A DNA stretch of 64,000 bases from Ectopseudomonas alcaliphila (GTDB lineage Bacteria; Pseudomonadota; Gammaproteobacteria; Pseudomonadales; Pseudomonadaceae): assembly GCF_900101755.1 (NCBI RefSeq), contig NZ_FNAE01000001.1, forward strand, positions 186,001 to 250,000, given 5' to 3'. Made by a program: the position numbers and the translations under genes. Below, in pieces: positions 25,039 to 35,294 of the stretch (position 1 is its first letter; each line of letters opens with the position of its first letter). Under the pieces are notes generated by a model. It was given only the letters and a program-made list of their open reading frames with translations, was not told the DNA's origin and searched no databases.

Positions 25039-27198
25039 TTGACCACCATGGAACGGCCAGGACCTGCCAGTGATCCGCGGCTCAGTCACGACGATCCGCT
25101 ACTGGATGGGTTGTTGATCCTCTGCAGGCTGCACGGCTGCTCGGCCAGCCGTGGCACCCTGAGCGCCGGCCTGCCCATGCCGGAGCAACGCTTGAGTCCC
25201 GACCTGCTGTCGCGCGCTGCGGCACGGGCCGGGCTGCAGGGTCGCCTGCTGCAGCGCGACCTTGCCAGCATTTCCTCACTCAACCTGCCAGTCCTGCTGC
25301 TGCTCAAGGACGGTCGCTGTGCGGTCTTGCGCCAGTGGGGGCCGAAGCAGCAGGCGCAGATCCTGCCCTGCGAGACCGATGGCGGCGAACAATGGGTCAG
25401 CCGTGAACAATTGGCCGCCGAGTACAGTGGCCGGGCCTTTTTTGCCCGCCCTCGACATCAGTTGGAAGAAGCCCGCACGCCGCTGGTGCCACGCATCGAA
25501 GCCTGGTTTCGCGACACCCTCAAGCTGTCGCGCTGGCTCTACACCGATGCCGTCCTGGCCAGCCTGCTGATCAACCTGCTGGGCCTGATGGTGCCGCTGT
25601 TCGTGATGCAGACCTACGACCGTGTCGTGCCCAACCAGGCGACCGCGACGCTCTGGGTGTTGGCCATTGGCCTGTTTATCGGCACCGGCTTCGAACTGCT
25701 GCTCAAGGTGCTGCGTGCCCACCTGCTGGACACGGCGGGCAAGAAGACCGACGTGGTCCTGTCGGCCACCTTGTTCGAGCGCATCACCGGCATGTCTATG
25801 AAAGCGCGACCGGCTACCGTGGGCGGCTTCGCGCAAAGCATTCACGACTTTCAGGGACTGCGCGATTTTCTCACCGCAGTCACGCTGACCAGCCTGATCG
25901 ATCTGCCTTTCTCCCTGCTGATGCTGCTGGTGATCGGACTGATCGGCGGCCCGTTGGTGTTCATCCCGCTGTTGGCGTTCCCCCTCACGGCGCTGTTCGC
26001 CTACATCATCCAGATACGCCTGCGCGACACGGTACAGAAAAGCCTACAGCTCGGTTCGCAACGCCAGGCGCTGCTGATCGAAACCCTCGGCGGCCTGGAA
26101 ACGCTCAAAGCCTGTGGTGCGGAAAGCGAGCGCCAGCACCAATGGGAGCAAACCCATGGTGCCCTCACCCGCCTGGACGGCCATGCGAAATTCCTCGCCT
26201 CGCTGGCCACCAACGGCACCCTGTTCCTGCAGCAGTTCGCCGGCATGGCCACCATAGTCGCAGGGGTCTATCTGATCATCGCCGGCAATCTCAGCGTTGG
26301 TGCGCTGGTGGCCTGCTACATGCTCGGCAGCCGCATCCTCGCACCACTGGGACAGATCGCCGGGCTGATCACCCGCTACCAGCAAGCGCGCCTGACCATG
26401 ACCAGCACCGACGCCCTGATGGCCCTGCCGCAGGAGCGTGAGGACAAGCAGCGCCCGCTGGACCGCACCCAGCTCAAGGGCGCCCTGGAAGTGCGGCAGA
26501 TCAGTTTCACCTACCCCGACCAGAGCGCACCGGCGCTGAACAACGTCAGCCTGCGTCTGGGAGCGGGTGAACGCCTCGGCATCATCGGTCGCAGCGGTTC
26601 GGGCAAGAGCACCCTGGCGCGCTTGCTGATGGCGTTCTACAGCGCTGACGAAGGGCAGATCCTGCTCGACAACCTCGATCTGCGTCAGCTCGACGTCGCC
26701 GATCTGCGCCACCAGATCGGCTACGTCGCCCACGACCTGCCACTGCTGGCCGGCAGCCTGCGCGACAACCTGACCCTGGGCGCCCGTTACATCAGCGACG
26801 CACGCATGCTGGAAGTTGCCGAACTGACCGGCGTGGTCGACCTGGCACGACAGCATCCGCAAGGCTTCGACCGCCCGGTAGGCGAACGCGGCCAGTTGCT
26901 CTCTGGTGGCCAGCGCCAGGCCGTGCTGCTGGCCCGCGCACTGCTGCTCGACCCGCCAATCCTGGTGCTCGACGAACCCACCAGCGCCATGGACAACACC
27001 AGCGAAGACCTGCTGCGCCAACGCCTGCACAAGTGGGTGCAGGGCAAGACGCTGATCCTCATCACCCATCGTGCCTCCATGCTCAGCCTGGTGGATCGCC
27101 TGGCCGTGCTGGACAACGGCCATGTGGTGGCAGACGGGCCGAAGGAAGCGGTGATCGAAGCCTTGCGCAAGGGCCGCGTCGGCCCAGCCACCCTGTAG
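25039..27198 (+). CDS. lapB: LapB type I secretion ABC exporter
   Basis: A 719-residue inner-membrane ABC exporter with three parts: an N-terminal C39-peptidase-like domain lacking a catalytic cysteine motif (about 20-140), a six-helix membrane domain, and a nucleotide-binding domain with Walker A GRSGSGKST, signature LSGGQRQAVLLARALL and Walker B ILVLDEPTSAMD. The start is uncertain: TTG 25039 lies nine bases after GAGGAG, whereas ATG 25048 is too far from it, so I prefer TTG. The stop TAGGAG doubles as ribosome site for lapC. Confidence 0.93.
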   Translation: MTTMERPGPASDPRLSHDDPLLDGLLILCRLHGCSASRGTLSAGLPMPEQRLSPDLLSRAAARAGLQGRLLQRDLASISSLNLPVLLLLKDGRCAVLRQWGPKQQAQILPCETDGGEQWVSREQLAAEYSGRAFFARPRHQLEEARTPLVPRIEAWFRDTLKLSRWLYTDAVLASLLINLLGLMVPLFVMQTYDRVVPNQATATLWVLAIGLFIGTGFELLLKVLRAHLLDTAGKKTDVVLSATLFERITGMSMKARPATVGGFAQSIHDFQGLRDFLTAVTLTSLIDLPFSLLMLLVIGLIGGPLVFIPLLAFPLTALFAYIIQIRLRDTVQKSLQLGSQRQALLIETLGGLETLKACGAESERQHQWEQTHGALTRLDGHAKFLASLATNGTLFLQQFAGMATIVAGVYLIIAGNLSVGALVACYMLGSRILAPLGQIAGLITRYQQARLTMTSTDALMALPQEREDKQRPLDRTQLKGALEVRQISFTYPDQSAPALNNVSLRLGAGERLGIIGRSGSGKSTLARLLMAFYSADEGQILLDNLDLRQLDVADLRHQIGYVAHDLPLLAGSLRDNLTLGARYISDARMLEVAELTGVVDLARQHPQGFDRPVGERGQLLSGGQRQAVLLARALLLDPPILVLDEPTSAMDNTSEDLLRQRLHKWVQGKTLILITHRASMLSLVDRLAVLDNGHVVADGPKEAVIEALRKGRVGPATL

Positions 27199-27210
27199 GA
27201 GCGACGTGCG

Positions 27211-28569
27211 ATGCAAGCGACCCAGAACCTCGGCAACTATTTCGGCAGCCTGCGCGAGAAACGTCAGGACATCGAATTCATGCCGGAAGTGGAAGGCGCC
27301 ATTCTGGAGGACTCGCCCTGGCTCAGCCGCGCCACGATCTGGGTGGTCAGCGCCTGCCTGCTGGCAGCGCTGGTCTGGGCAAATTTCGCCGTGCTGGAAG
27401 AGGTCACCACCGGCGAGGGCAAGGCTATCCCGTCGAGCAAGGTGCAAGTGATCCAGAACCTGGAGGGCGGCATCGTCAGCGAGATCTTCGTGCGCGAAGG
27501 CCAGGTGGTGGACAAGGGCGACACCCTGCTGCGGCTGGATGACACACGTTTTCTCTCCAATCGCGGGGAAACCGAAGCGGATCGGCTGGCGCTCATCGCC
27601 CGCCTCGAACGACTGAGCGCAGAAGCCGAAGGCCGAGAACCGCACCTGCCCGAAGAAATCACCCGCGACGCGCCACAGCTGGCCGAAGATCAACTGGCTC
27701 TGTATCGCTCGCGCCAGCAACGGCTGCGCAGCGAACAGCGCACGCTGGGCGAACAACTGCGGCAGAAGGAGCAGGAGCTCGCCGAATTTCGCTCCAAGGC
27801 CCAGCAGTACCGCTCCAGCCTCGGCCTTCTGCAGCAGGAGCTGAACATGTCGCAACCCCTGGTGGCCTCGGGCGCCATCTCCGAAGTCGAGGTGTTGCGC
27901 CTGCGCCGCAGCGTGGTGGAAGTACGCGGCTCGCTGGAAACCACCAACCTGGCCATCCCGCGCGCCGAAGCGGCGATGAGCGAGATCAGGAGCAAGATGG
28001 AGGAGTCCGAGCTGGCATTCCGCGACGAAGCCTTCAAGGAGCTCAACGAATTACGCACCGAGCTGCAGAAGATCACCGCCACCAGCGTCGCCATCCAGGA
28101 CAAGGTGACCCGTACCACCGTCACCTCGCCGGTGCGTGGGGTGATCAAGCAGCTCAAGGTCAACACCATCGGTGGCGTGGTGCAGCCGGGCAGCGACATG
28201 CTGGAGATCGTGCCGCTGGACGACAGCCTGCTGATCGAAGCCAAGGTGCGCCCGCAGGACGTGGCCTTCCTCCATCCCGGCCAGAAGGCCATGGTCAAGT
28301 TCACCGCCTACGACTACACCATCTACGGCGGGCTCAAGGCCAACCTGGAACTGATCAGCGCCGACACCATCACCGACGAGGAAGGCAACAGCTTCTACCT
28401 GATTCAGGTGCGGACCGACAAAAGCCACCTGGGCAGCGAGGAGAACCCGCTGCTGATCATCCCCGGCATGGTCGCCACGGTGGACATCATCACCGGCGAG
28501 AAGAGCGTGCTGGCCTATCTGCTCAAGCCCGTACTCAAGGCGCGCTCGGAAGCCATGCGCGAACGTTGA
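27211..28569 (+). CDS. lapC: LapC membrane-fusion protein (HlyD family)
   Basis: A 452-residue periplasmic adaptor linking LapB to LapE. One N-terminal membrane helix (about 45-65), a lipoyl-like half (SSKVQVIQNLEGGIVSEIFVREG), long coiled coils (about 125-295), and the HlyD-family C-terminal signature (LLIIPGMVATVDIITGEKSVLAYLLKP). It lies 12 bases after lapB; together with lapE it completes a three-part type I secretion system. Confidence 0.93.
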   Translation: MQATQNLGNYFGSLREKRQDIEFMPEVEGAILEDSPWLSRATIWVVSACLLAALVWANFAVLEEVTTGEGKAIPSSKVQVIQNLEGGIVSEIFVREGQVVDKGDTLLRLDDTRFLSNRGETEADRLALIARLERLSAEAEGREPHLPEEITRDAPQLAEDQLALYRSRQQRLRSEQRTLGEQLRQKEQELAEFRSKAQQYRSSLGLLQQELNMSQPLVASGAISEVEVLRLRRSVVEVRGSLETTNLAIPRAEAAMSEIRSKMEESELAFRDEAFKELNELRTELQKITATSVAIQDKVTRTTVTSPVRGVIKQLKVNTIGGVVQPGSDMLEIVPLDDSLLIEAKVRPQDVAFLHPGQKAMVKFTAYDYTIYGGLKANLELISADTITDEEGNSFYLIQVRTDKSHLGSEENPLLIIPGMVATVDIITGEKSVLAYLLKPVLKARSEAMRER

Positions 28570-28588
28570 ATACCTGCCGTGCACGCGC

Positions 28589-28854
28589 GTAGCTCGGATG
28601 AAATCCGGGATTGATTGTCGAGACGCAGAACCTTCCCGGATTGCATCCGGGCTACGCGACTGACGCAGCACCGTAGGGTGCGCCATGCGCACCGGGCCCA
28701 TCTCCGACACAGTGAAAATCATCAAAGCTGGTGCGCGCGGCGCACCCTACATGCCCCTGCCTCGCGCTTGACCGCCGGACATTCATTAGAGTTCTCCCGG
28801 ATTGCATCCGGGCTACGCAGCCGAAGCGATACCGTAGGGTGCGCCGTGCGCACC
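28589..28854. repeat. Cluster of two kinds of intergenic palindromic repeat
   Basis: Between lapC and the DTW gene: a paired GTAGCYCGGATGAAATCCGGG / CCCGGATTGCATCCGGGCTAC unit (28589-28656), then GTAGGGTGCGCC...GGCGCACCCTAC (28672-28750), a single CCCGGATTGCATCC arm (28796-28816) and a single GTAGGGTGCGCCGTGCGCACC unit (28831-28854). No gene is seen here. Confidence 0.85.
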
Positions 28855-28857
28855 TTC

Positions 28858-29451
28858 TTAGCGCTGGTGGTTGCGGAGAAAGACTTCTTCGCCCATCGCC
28901 GCGATCTGGCCTTCGATCAGCGCATCGAAGGGCCGCAGCAGCGCGTCGAAACGACGTGGCGCCTCCAGCACATCCAGCGCGGCTGCAATCGCTTCGATGG
29001 TCGACAGCGCCCCTTCTTCGGGCGCCTTGCGCAGGCGATAACGCGACGGCGCAGCGGCGTTCAGGCTGACTCGCGGCAACGCCGCCAGTAGCGGGTTGAG
29101 ATGCAATAGCTTGCGTGCCTTGCGCCAGGTGCCGTCGGGCACGACCAATAGCAGCGGTTTCTCCTTGGGTGCGTAGCCTGTCAGGGCCGCAGCATCATCA
29201 CCGGGAAACAGCAGGCAGGCTCGATAATCAGGCTGGGCGAACAACTGCGGCAGGTCATCGAATACCTCGCCGACGCGCAGCTCGGCATGACGCAACCCAA
29301 GCGCAGCCAGTCGAGCAGTATTGAGCGCATGGCCGACCTCGCTCGGGTGCTGCAGGATAAGCACACGAGTACGACTCTCGAGATCGGGAATCAGTGGGCA
29401 GAGGCAATGGCCGAGCGGGCGCTGGCAGCGGGAGCAGGTCGGACGAGGCAT
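28858..29451 (-). CDS. DTW-domain tRNA-uridine aminocarboxypropyltransferase
   Basis: A 197-residue DTW-family protein. Four N-terminal cysteines (CSRCQRPLGHCLCP) form a likely zinc site; the signature DGTWRKARKLLHLNP lies near residue 105; a conserved YRLRKAPEEGALSTIEA segment follows. Family enzymes (TapT) add the 3-amino-3-carboxypropyl group of SAM to uridine in the tRNA variable loop (acp3U47). It is a single gene bounded by repeats on both sides. Confidence 0.88.
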   Translation of the reverse strand: MPRPTCSRCQRPLGHCLCPLIPDLESRTRVLILQHPSEVGHALNTARLAALGLRHAELRVGEVFDDLPQLFAQPDYRACLLFPGDDAAALTGYAPKEKPLLLVVPDGTWRKARKLLHLNPLLAALPRVSLNAAAPSRYRLRKAPEEGALSTIEAIAAALDVLEAPRRFDALLRPFDALIEGQIAAMGEEVFLRNHQR

Positions 29452-29483
29452 GCCGCGCAGTGTGCCAGAACGCCTCGCGCTCG

Positions 29484-29541
29484 CGTAGCCCGGGTGCCAT
29501 CCGGGAGCATCGAATCACTCCCCGGATGGCATCCGGCTAAG
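29484..29541. repeat. GTAGCCCGG-type paired repeat
   Basis: A paired unit with arms GTAGCCCGGGTGCCATCCGGG and CCCGGATGGCATCCGGCTAA, slightly diverged from the other copies (GCCATCC instead of GAAATCC). It lies just past the chemoreceptor stop. Confidence 0.75.
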
Positions 29542-29544
29542 CGG

Positions 29545-31110
29545 TCAGCGGTTGAAGCGCTCCGCCAGACTGTGCAGGTAATCGGCCATTTCCTCCAGCT
29601 CGCGGCTGATGGCCGCGCCCTGATGTGCCTGGCCAGCACTATGGTCGGAAAGTTGGGCAATCCGCGTAATCTGCCGGCTGATGTCATCGGCCACATGGCT
29701 CTGCTCTTCGGAAGCAGCCGCCATCTGCTGGCTCATGCCGGTGATGCGCGTCACCGCAGCGCTGATGCCCTCCAGTGCATCGCGTACCGACTCCACGCTC
29801 TGCACGCTGCCACGGGAAATGTCCTCGCCTCTGCCCGCCGTCACCACCGCACGCTCGGCCCCTGCACGCAGGTCGGAAATGATCTGGTGAATCTGCTCGG
29901 TGGACTGGCGAGTACGCGAAGCCAGTGACCGCACTTCATCGGCGACTACCGCGAAACCGCGGCCCTGCTCCCCTGCGCGCGCGGCCTCGATGGCGGCGTT
30001 GAGCGCCAGCAGGTTGGTCTGCTCGGCAATCGAGGTGATCACATCGGCAACGCTGCCGATGGACTGCGTGGAGTTGGCCAGTTCGTTGACCGCCTGACCA
30101 ATATCGTTGACCGCCGTGGCCATCTGGCGCATGGAATCGAGGCTGCCTACAGCAAGATCGCGCCCCTCACGCGCCAGGCGATCGGCTTCTTCGGCAGCAT
30201 GCGAGGTGTTCTGCACGTTGTGCGCGACTTCCTGAATGGTCGCCGCCATCTGGTTGATGGCCGTGGCCGATTGATCGGTCTCGGCACGCTGCTGATCGAG
30301 CATATGCGCGCTGGATCGCGACAACTCGGCCGATTGCGTGGCGCGCTTCTTGACGTTCTCGCCGGCATCTTCCAGCCGCGTCAACGCCGTCTGCAAACGC
30401 GCTTCCTCACTGATCATCGCCATGTCCAGCAGGGCCTGGGCACCACGATTGTCGCTGTAGGTCAGCGCGACAAGGCCGCTGGTAAAGGCTTTCGGATGAT
30501 CCGCCAACGTTCTCCGGATCAACTGTCGCGTGCAGTAGAGCTGATATGAGCCGAGGGCGAACAGCGTCAGCACGATAAAAACCATCAGCGGCCAACCAGA
30601 AACCACCCAGTGCGCCGCAACGATCAGCAGCGCCGCGGCGATCAGCGGCCAGGAGCGCACCACATCGTAGGTCCAGTACTCCAGCTTCGGCACGGGTGGT
30701 TTGCCGGCCCGCAGACGGGCATAAAGCGCTTCGGCACGACGTTTCTGAGCTTCGCTTGGCAATGAGCGCACCGACTCGTAGCCCGAAACCCGGCCGTTCT
30801 CGTAGACGGGTGTGACGTAGGCACTGACCCAGTAGAAATCGCCATTCTTCGAACGATTCTTGACGATGCCCATCCAGGGTTTGCCCTGTTTGATGGTGTC
30901 CCACATATGGCCGAACACTGCCGGTGGCATGTCCGGGTGACGCACCAGATTATGCGGCTGACCGATCAGCTCCTCGCGGGTGAAGCCGCTGATCTCGACG
31001 AAGGCGTCGTTGCAGTAGGTGATCTTGCTGTTGAGGTCGGTGGTGGAAATCAGGCGCTCTTCCGCTGGGAAGGTTCTTTCCCGCTGAGTCACGGGCAGGT
31101 TATTGCGCAT
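29545..31110 (-). CDS. Aer-type PAS-domain methyl-accepting chemotaxis protein
   Basis: A 521-residue energy-taxis receptor. An N-terminal PAS domain ([33 protein letters not shown], about residues 15-130) of the FAD-binding Aer type, a pair of membrane helices (about 155-195), a HAMP-like linker and a C-terminal signalling domain with the tip motif ([20 protein letters not shown]). No periplasmic sensor domain. Expected to report redox or oxygen status to CheA/CheW. Confidence 0.9.
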   Translation of the reverse strand: MRNNLPVTQRERTFPAEERLISTTDLNSKITYCNDAFVEISGFTREELIGQPHNLVRHPDMPPAVFGHMWDTIKQGKPWMGIVKNRSKNGDFYWVSAYVTPVYENGRVSGYESVRSLPSEAQKRRAEALYARLRAGKPPVPKLEYWTYDVVRSWPLIAAALLIVAAHWVVSGWPLMVFIVLTLFALGSYQLYCTRQLIRRTLADHPKAFTSGLVALTYSDNRGAQALLDMAMISEEARLQTALTRLEDAGENVKKRATQSAELSRSSAHMLDQQRAETDQSATAINQMAATIQEVAHNVQNTSHAAEEADRLAREGRDLAVGSLDSMRQMATAVNDIGQAVNELANSTQSIGSVADVITSIAEQTNLLALNAAIEAARAGEQGRGFAVVADEVRSLASRTRQSTEQIHQIISDLRAGAERAVVTAGRGEDISRGSVQSVESVRDALEGISAAVTRITGMSQQMAAASEEQSHVADDISRQITRIAQLSDHSAGQAHQGAAISRELEEMADYLHSLAERFNR

Positions 31111-31198
31111 CGAGGCTTCCCTGTTCGAATTGAAGTGGGTGCAGACGTATGACTAAGTACTAGCACAGCCTAATAACCGCGCCAGCTAAAGGTTCTAA

Positions 31199-31218
31199 GC
31201 CTTTCGGAGGAGAAAGGC
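31199..31218 (-). terminator. Weak hairpin after the LysR gene
   Basis: GCCTTTC-N6-GAAAGGC just past the LysR stop on the minus strand, with no strong U-tract. Confidence 0.4.
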
Positions 31219-31227
31219 GACCCTGTT

Positions 31228-32121
31228 TCAGATCTGATTCAGTTGCGTCTTGAGCAAATCGCGAAAGGTCTGAATCAGCGGCTCGCGGGTACGTCCCCGG
31301 CGCAGGATCAGCGAAAACGGGGCCTGGTAGCCAAATACAGCTGGCAGCAACACACGCAGCTTGCCTTGGTCCGCCCAGGGCTGAGCGTAGTGTTCCGGCA
31401 GATAGCCAATGTAGGCGCCGGAGAGCACCAGAATCAGCTGCGCCTCCATCGACTCCACGGTGGCCGCGCTGTGCTTGAAGCCATGGCGAGCCAGTTCGGC
31501 CTGGCTCCAGTAGCCACGGCCCACCATGCGTTGCTGGGTGATCAGCTCTTCGGGAATCCTGCGCTGCTCGAACAAGGCATGCCGCTCGCTGCAATACAGC
31601 CAGTGCTGCTCACGGTACAGCGGCTGGTAGACCAGCCCGTTCATGCGCGTGGAAAAGGCGCCGATGGCCAGGTCCAGGCGATTGTCCAGCACCGCCAGTT
31701 GCAGCTCGTAGGGGCTCATCACCGACAGGTGCAGATGCACGCCAGGGTGTTCCTGGCTGTAGGCGCCGATCACCTCGGCCAGCGGCAGAGCCGGATCACT
31801 GACAGTGGAGTCCAGCACGCCGAGGTTGAGGGTGCCGCGCAGTTCACCCTTGAGCGCCGCCGAGTAACGCTCGAAACCTTCCAGTTCGCCGAGCAGGCGC
31901 AGGGTTTCCTGGTGGAACAGTTCGCCCTTGCTGGTCAGGCTGAAACCGCCACGCCCGCGATGACAGAGCACGATGCCGAGCTGACTCTCCAGCTGGCTCA
32001 TGTAGGTGCTGATCGCCGACGTGGACAGGTTCAGCTCCTGCTGCGCAGCGGCGAAGCCCTGATGGCGCACCACGGCGACAAAGATCTTCAGCAGTTTCAG
32101 ATCGGGTAAAGCGAGGGACAT
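31228..32121 (-). CDS. LysR-family regulator, likely of the guanidino island (GbuR-like)
   Basis: A 297-residue LysR protein. N-terminal helix-turn-helix (FAAAQQELNLSTSAISTYMSQLESQLG) and a substrate-binding domain from about residue 95 with a GELRGTLNLGVLDS start. It is divergent from the TIM-barrel/oxygenase operon. P. aeruginosa has a LysR regulator (GbuR) next to gbuA; here the LysR is separated from gbuA by the inserted oxygenase/transport operon, so GbuR-like is an inference. Two similar palindromes, at 32373 and 37699, are its candidate targets. Confidence 0.85.
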   Translation of the reverse strand: MSLALPDLKLLKIFVAVVRHQGFAAAQQELNLSTSAISTYMSQLESQLGIVLCHRGRGGFSLTSKGELFHQETLRLLGELEGFERYSAALKGELRGTLNLGVLDSTVSDPALPLAEVIGAYSQEHPGVHLHLSVMSPYELQLAVLDNRLDLAIGAFSTRMNGLVYQPLYREQHWLYCSERHALFEQRRIPEELITQQRMVGRGYWSQAELARHGFKHSAATVESMEAQLILVLSGAYIGYLPEHYAQPWADQGKLRVLLPAVFGYQAPFSLILRRGRTREPLIQTFRDLLKTQLNQI

Positions 32122-32188
32122 GGCGGCGCACGGCAGATGAAAGACGCGTCAGTGTAGCGCCCTGCCCTTGCCTGGCACATCCAGCAAA

Positions 32189-32354
32189 CGTAGCCCGGAT
32201 GAAATCCGGGACAACACCCAGCCTATTTCCCCGGATTGCATCCGGGCTACAAGACTGCACAGCCCTGTTCCAGGCACAGACCGGCGAAACGACTGGTGCG
32301 CACGGCGCACCCTACGGAGCGGCGCTAGCTTGGTAGCCCGGATGAAATCCGGGG
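32189..32354. repeat. Repeats between LysR gene and the island operon
   Basis: A paired GTAGCCCGGATGAAATCC / GGATTGCATCCGGGCTAC unit (32189-32250), a GGTGCGCACGGCGCACCCTAC unit (32294-32315) and a single GTAGCCCGGAT arm (32332-32354). With the operator at 32373 these fill most of the 422-bp gap; the rest (32395-32543) leads into the first gene and must contain its promoter. Confidence 0.8.
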
Positions 32355-32372
32355 CAACGCACGTCGTAGCAA

Positions 32373-32394
32373 TAGTTCAGCAATCACTGAACTA
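32373..32394. promoter_or_regulatory. Palindromic operator upstream of the island operon
   Basis: TAGTTCAG-N6-CTGAACTA is a perfect 8-bp-arm dyad (core TTCA-N8-TGAA) about 150 bases before the TIM-barrel gene. It is followed by AGTATTTG. The site at 37699-37722 has the same core and the same following TAAGTNTTTG, so one regulator probably serves both. Confidence 0.65.
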
Positions 32395-32543
32395 AGTATT
32401 TGTTCGATGCGATTTAACCCATTCGCAGGCTGAGCCAACAATGCCGCCATAACCAGGCGCCGACTCGAATCGGCCGCCACCGGGCGCCACACCACGCCCC
32501 TTGCCAATCTGCCGCTGACCCTCGCCCTCTTCAGGAGACGGCC

Positions 32544-33386
32544 ATGCGACTGGAAATCTTCCGCACCCTCTGGGGTTATCGCGGCAGTTGGCAGCAAGCG
32601 CTCGACGAAGCCCTCAGCGCCGGCTTCGACGGTATCGAAGCGCGCATTCCCGAGGCTGCCGCGCAGCGCGCCATCAATGCCCGTCTGCTGCGCGAGCAGA
32701 ACATCCCCTATATCGCCACCCTGTTCACCTCCACACCGGTATTGCCACGCCAGAGCGATAGCCCGCAGGTGCACCTCGAAGACCTGCGCATGAAACTCGA
32801 CTGGGCCGCCGAGCTGAGCCCGCGCCTGGTCAACGTGCTGCCCGGCAATGATCGCTGGGCGCTGAGCGAGCAGGTCGATTTCTTCGCCCATGCCGTCGAA
32901 CTGGCCTCGGCCTGCGGCCTTCACGTCTGTTTCGAGATTCATCGCGGCCGCTCGCTGTACAGCCCCTGGATCACGCTGGACGTGATCCGTCAGGTACCCG
33001 AATTGCGCTTCACCAGCGATATCAGCCACTGGCTGGTGACCTGCGAACGCCTGCTCGACGACCCCGCCGACGACCTCTCCGCCTTCATCGAGCGGGTCGA
33101 CCACATCCAGGCCCGCGTGGGCTATGACCAGGGCCCACAGGTGCCACACCCCGGCGCGCCGGAGTACGCCGAGGTGCTGGCCTTCCACCAGCGCCACTGG
33201 GAAAGCATCTGGAGCAGCCAGGAAAAGCGCGGCCTGCAGAGCACCACCCTGACCCCCGAATTCGGCCCGGACGGCTACCTGCACCACCTGCCCTTCACCG
33301 ACGTACCGGTGGCCGACCTTTGGCAGCTCAATCAGTGGATGGCGCGCTGCGAGCGCCAGCACTTCCACCGTTTCACCAGTCGCTGA
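32544..33386 (+). CDS. TIM-barrel sugar-phosphate isomerase/epimerase-like protein
   Basis: A 280-residue protein of the xylose-isomerase-like TIM-barrel (AP endonuclease 2) superfamily. Metal-binding candidates include VCFEIHRG (Glu), FTSDISHW (Asp and His) and TLTPEFGPDGY (Glu). Substrate unknown; family members isomerise or epimerise sugars, inositols and related hydroxy-acids. AGGAG lies before ATG 32544. The TGA overlaps the ribosome site of the next gene, so it is the first gene of a tight operon with an oxygenase. Confidence 0.8.
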   Translation: MRLEIFRTLWGYRGSWQQALDEALSAGFDGIEARIPEAAAQRAINARLLREQNIPYIATLFTSTPVLPRQSDSPQVHLEDLRMKLDWAAELSPRLVNVLPGNDRWALSEQVDFFAHAVELASACGLHVCFEIHRGRSLYSPWITLDVIRQVPELRFTSDISHWLVTCERLLDDPADDLSAFIERVDHIQARVGYDQGPQVPHPGAPEYAEVLAFHQRHWESIWSSQEKRGLQSTTLTPEFGPDGYLHHLPFTDVPVADLWQLNQWMARCERQHFHRFTSR

Positions 33387-33395
33387 GGAACCGTG

Positions 33396-34436
33396 ATGAA
33401 CACCAACGCCAAGCATTTCACCGAAATCCCCGTGGTCGATATCGCCGGCCTGTTCAGCAGCGACCCGGCCGCACGCCTGGCCGTGGCCGAGGAACTGGGC
33501 CGCGCCGCGCGCGAGGTGGGCTTTCTCTACATCAGCGGCCATGGCATCGAGCAGACGCTGATCGACGGGCTGCACCGCGCCGCCGAGGACTACTTCGCCC
33601 AGCCGCTGGACGCCAAGATGCACCACTACATCGGCACATCGGCCAGCCACAAGGGCTTCGTGCCCGAGGGCGAGGAGCGCTACGGCGCCGGCAAGCCGGA
33701 CCACAAAGAAGCCTTCGACATCGGCTTCGAAGTGCCCGCCGACAACCCGCTGGTACTGGCCGGCACGCCGCTGCTGGGGCCCAACGACTGGCCCACTCTG
33801 CCTAATTTCAAGGAGGCGGTGCAGGCCTACTACGCGCGCATCTTCCAGCTCGGCCGCACGCTGTTTCGCGGCTTCGCCCTGGCCCTCGGCCTGCCGGAAA
33901 ACACTTTCGACGAGATGGCCAAGTTCCCACCGTCGAAGCTGCGCCTGATCCACTACCCCTTCGACGGCGACGCCCATGATGCACCCGGCATCGGCGCCCA
34001 CACCGACTACGAGTGCTTCACCATCCTGCTTGCCGACCGTCCGGGGCTGGAGGTAATGAACGACCTCGGCCAGTGGATCGACGCCCCGCCGCGCGCAGGC
34101 ACCTTCGTCGTCAACATCGGCGACATGCTCGAGGTGATGAGCGCCGGCACCTTCGTCGCCACTTCGCACCGCGTGCGCAAGGTCAGCCAGGAGCGCTACT
34201 CCTTCCCGTTCTTCTATGCCTGCGACTACCACACGCAGATCCGCCCGCTGCCGCAGTTCGAGGCCACCGGCCAGAGCTACGAAACCATCAGCATCGGCGA
34301 GCACATGTGGAGCCAGGCGCTGCAGACCTACCAATACCTCAAGAAGCGCGTCGAGGACGGCCAGTTGCAGCTGCCCGAACGCGCCCGCGCGCCATCCAGC
34401 TTCGGCCACCTGAAGCACCAGCCGAGCGCGCTGTGA
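33396..34436 (+). CDS. 2-oxoglutarate/Fe(II)-dependent oxygenase (isopenicillin-N-synthase family)
   Basis: A 346-residue oxygenase. DIOX_N part ([20 protein letters not shown]) then the double-stranded beta-helix with iron ligands His202-x-Asp204 ([10 protein letters not shown]) and His258 ([10 protein letters not shown]), and 2-oxoglutarate-binding Arg267-x-Ser269 ([10 protein letters not shown]). Needs 2-oxoglutarate, O2 and Fe(II) and should hydroxylate a small molecule. Beside guanidinobutyrase and an amino acid importer, the substrate may be an arginine-like guanidino acid; that is inference. ATG 33396 is preferred to GTG 33393. Fused in operon with the isomerase-like gene and the ABC importer. 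Confidence 0.88.
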   Translation: MNTNAKHFTEIPVVDIAGLFSSDPAARLAVAEELGRAAREVGFLYISGHGIEQTLIDGLHRAAEDYFAQPLDAKMHHYIGTSASHKGFVPEGEERYGAGKPDHKEAFDIGFEVPADNPLVLAGTPLLGPNDWPTLPNFKEAVQAYYARIFQLGRTLFRGFALALGLPENTFDEMAKFPPSKLRLIHYPFDGDAHDAPGIGAHTDYECFTILLADRPGLEVMNDLGQWIDAPPRAGTFVVNIGDMLEVMSAGTFVATSHRVRKVSQERYSFPFFYACDYHTQIRPLPQFEATGQSYETISIGEHMWSQALQTYQYLKKRVEDGQLQLPERARAPSSFGHLKHQPSAL

Positions 34437-34481
34437 CTTTCCCCACTGCCAACACAAAAAACTGATCCGGAGATAAGCACA

Positions 34482-35294
34482 ATGGCAAACCGCACCCCGC
34501 TGCGCACCACCGCCCTGGCCCTCGCCTGCACCCTCGCCGGCCTGTTCCAGTTCGGCGCCGCTCACGCCGCCGAAACACCCAAGACCCTCTCTAGTGGCGA
34601 GCTGAAGGTGGGCATGGAGATTTCCTACCCACCGTTCGAATACTACGAAGGCGACAAGGTGAAAGGCTTCGACCCGGAAGTTTCGGCGGCTCTGGCCAAG
34701 CGTTTAGGGCTGAGCGCCAGCTTCAGCGACATCACCTTTCCCAACCTGATCCTCGGCCTCGACGCTGGCCGCTTCGACACCATCATTTCCGGCATGTACA
34801 TCCTCCCGGAGCGACTGGAGAAGGCCGATGCCATCCCCTACGCCAAGACCGGCGCGGCGATCATGGTGCGCAGCGACGCCGCGAAGAAACCGGCTACCCC
34901 TGAAGAACTGTGCGGCCTGACCGTTGGCCTGCAGCAAGGCACTTCGTGGATTCCGGCACTGCAAAAGGTCTCCGATGGCTACTGCAAGGAACAGGGAGCC
35001 GGCGCCATCACCATCAACCAGTACCCGACCACCGCCGAAACGTCCCAGGCGCTGCTCTCCGGGCATATCCAGGCGCATCTGGAGATCGATGCGGCGTCAC
35101 TGCTGATCATCGAGAAATCCCGTGGCCGCATCGCCATCAGCTCCCAAGGTTCGATCTATCCGCAGGTGCTGGGCATCTACGTGAAGAAGGGCAACGCCCA
35201 ACTGCTTGACGCCCTGAAAACCGCGCTGGACGAGTTCAAGGCCAGCGGCGAGTACGCCGAACTGCTGAAGAAATACAACCTAGAAGAAGCCTGA
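34482..35294 (+). CDS. Polar amino acid ABC transporter, periplasmic binding protein
   Basis: A 270-residue SBP_bac_3 family protein with a signal peptide (cleavage after AAHA). LKVGMEISYPPFEYYEG and KVKGFDPEVSAALAKRLG are the family's ligand-binding signatures. It delivers a cationic or polar amino acid-like ligand to the permease-ATPase encoded next. Two cysteines (ELCGL, DGYCKE) could form a disulfide. GGAGA precedes ATG. Confidence 0.9.
   Translation: MANRTPLRTTALALACTLAGLFQFGAAHAAETPKTLSSGELKVGMEISYPPFEYYEGDKVKGFDPEVSAALAKRLGLSASFSDITFPNLILGLDAGRFDTIISGMYILPERLEKADAIPYAKTGAAIMVRSDAAKKPATPEELCGLTVGLQQGTSWIPALQKVSDGYCKEQGAGAITINQYPTTAETSQALLSGHIQAHLEIDAASLLIIEKSRGRIAISSQGSIYPQVLGIYVKKGNAQLLDALKTALDEFKASGEYAELLKKYNLEEA

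Noticed and set aside
32325..34565. 746-codon minus-strand frame over the isomerase and oxygenase genes
   Set aside because: Antisense shadow; starts in a repeat region and lacks domains.
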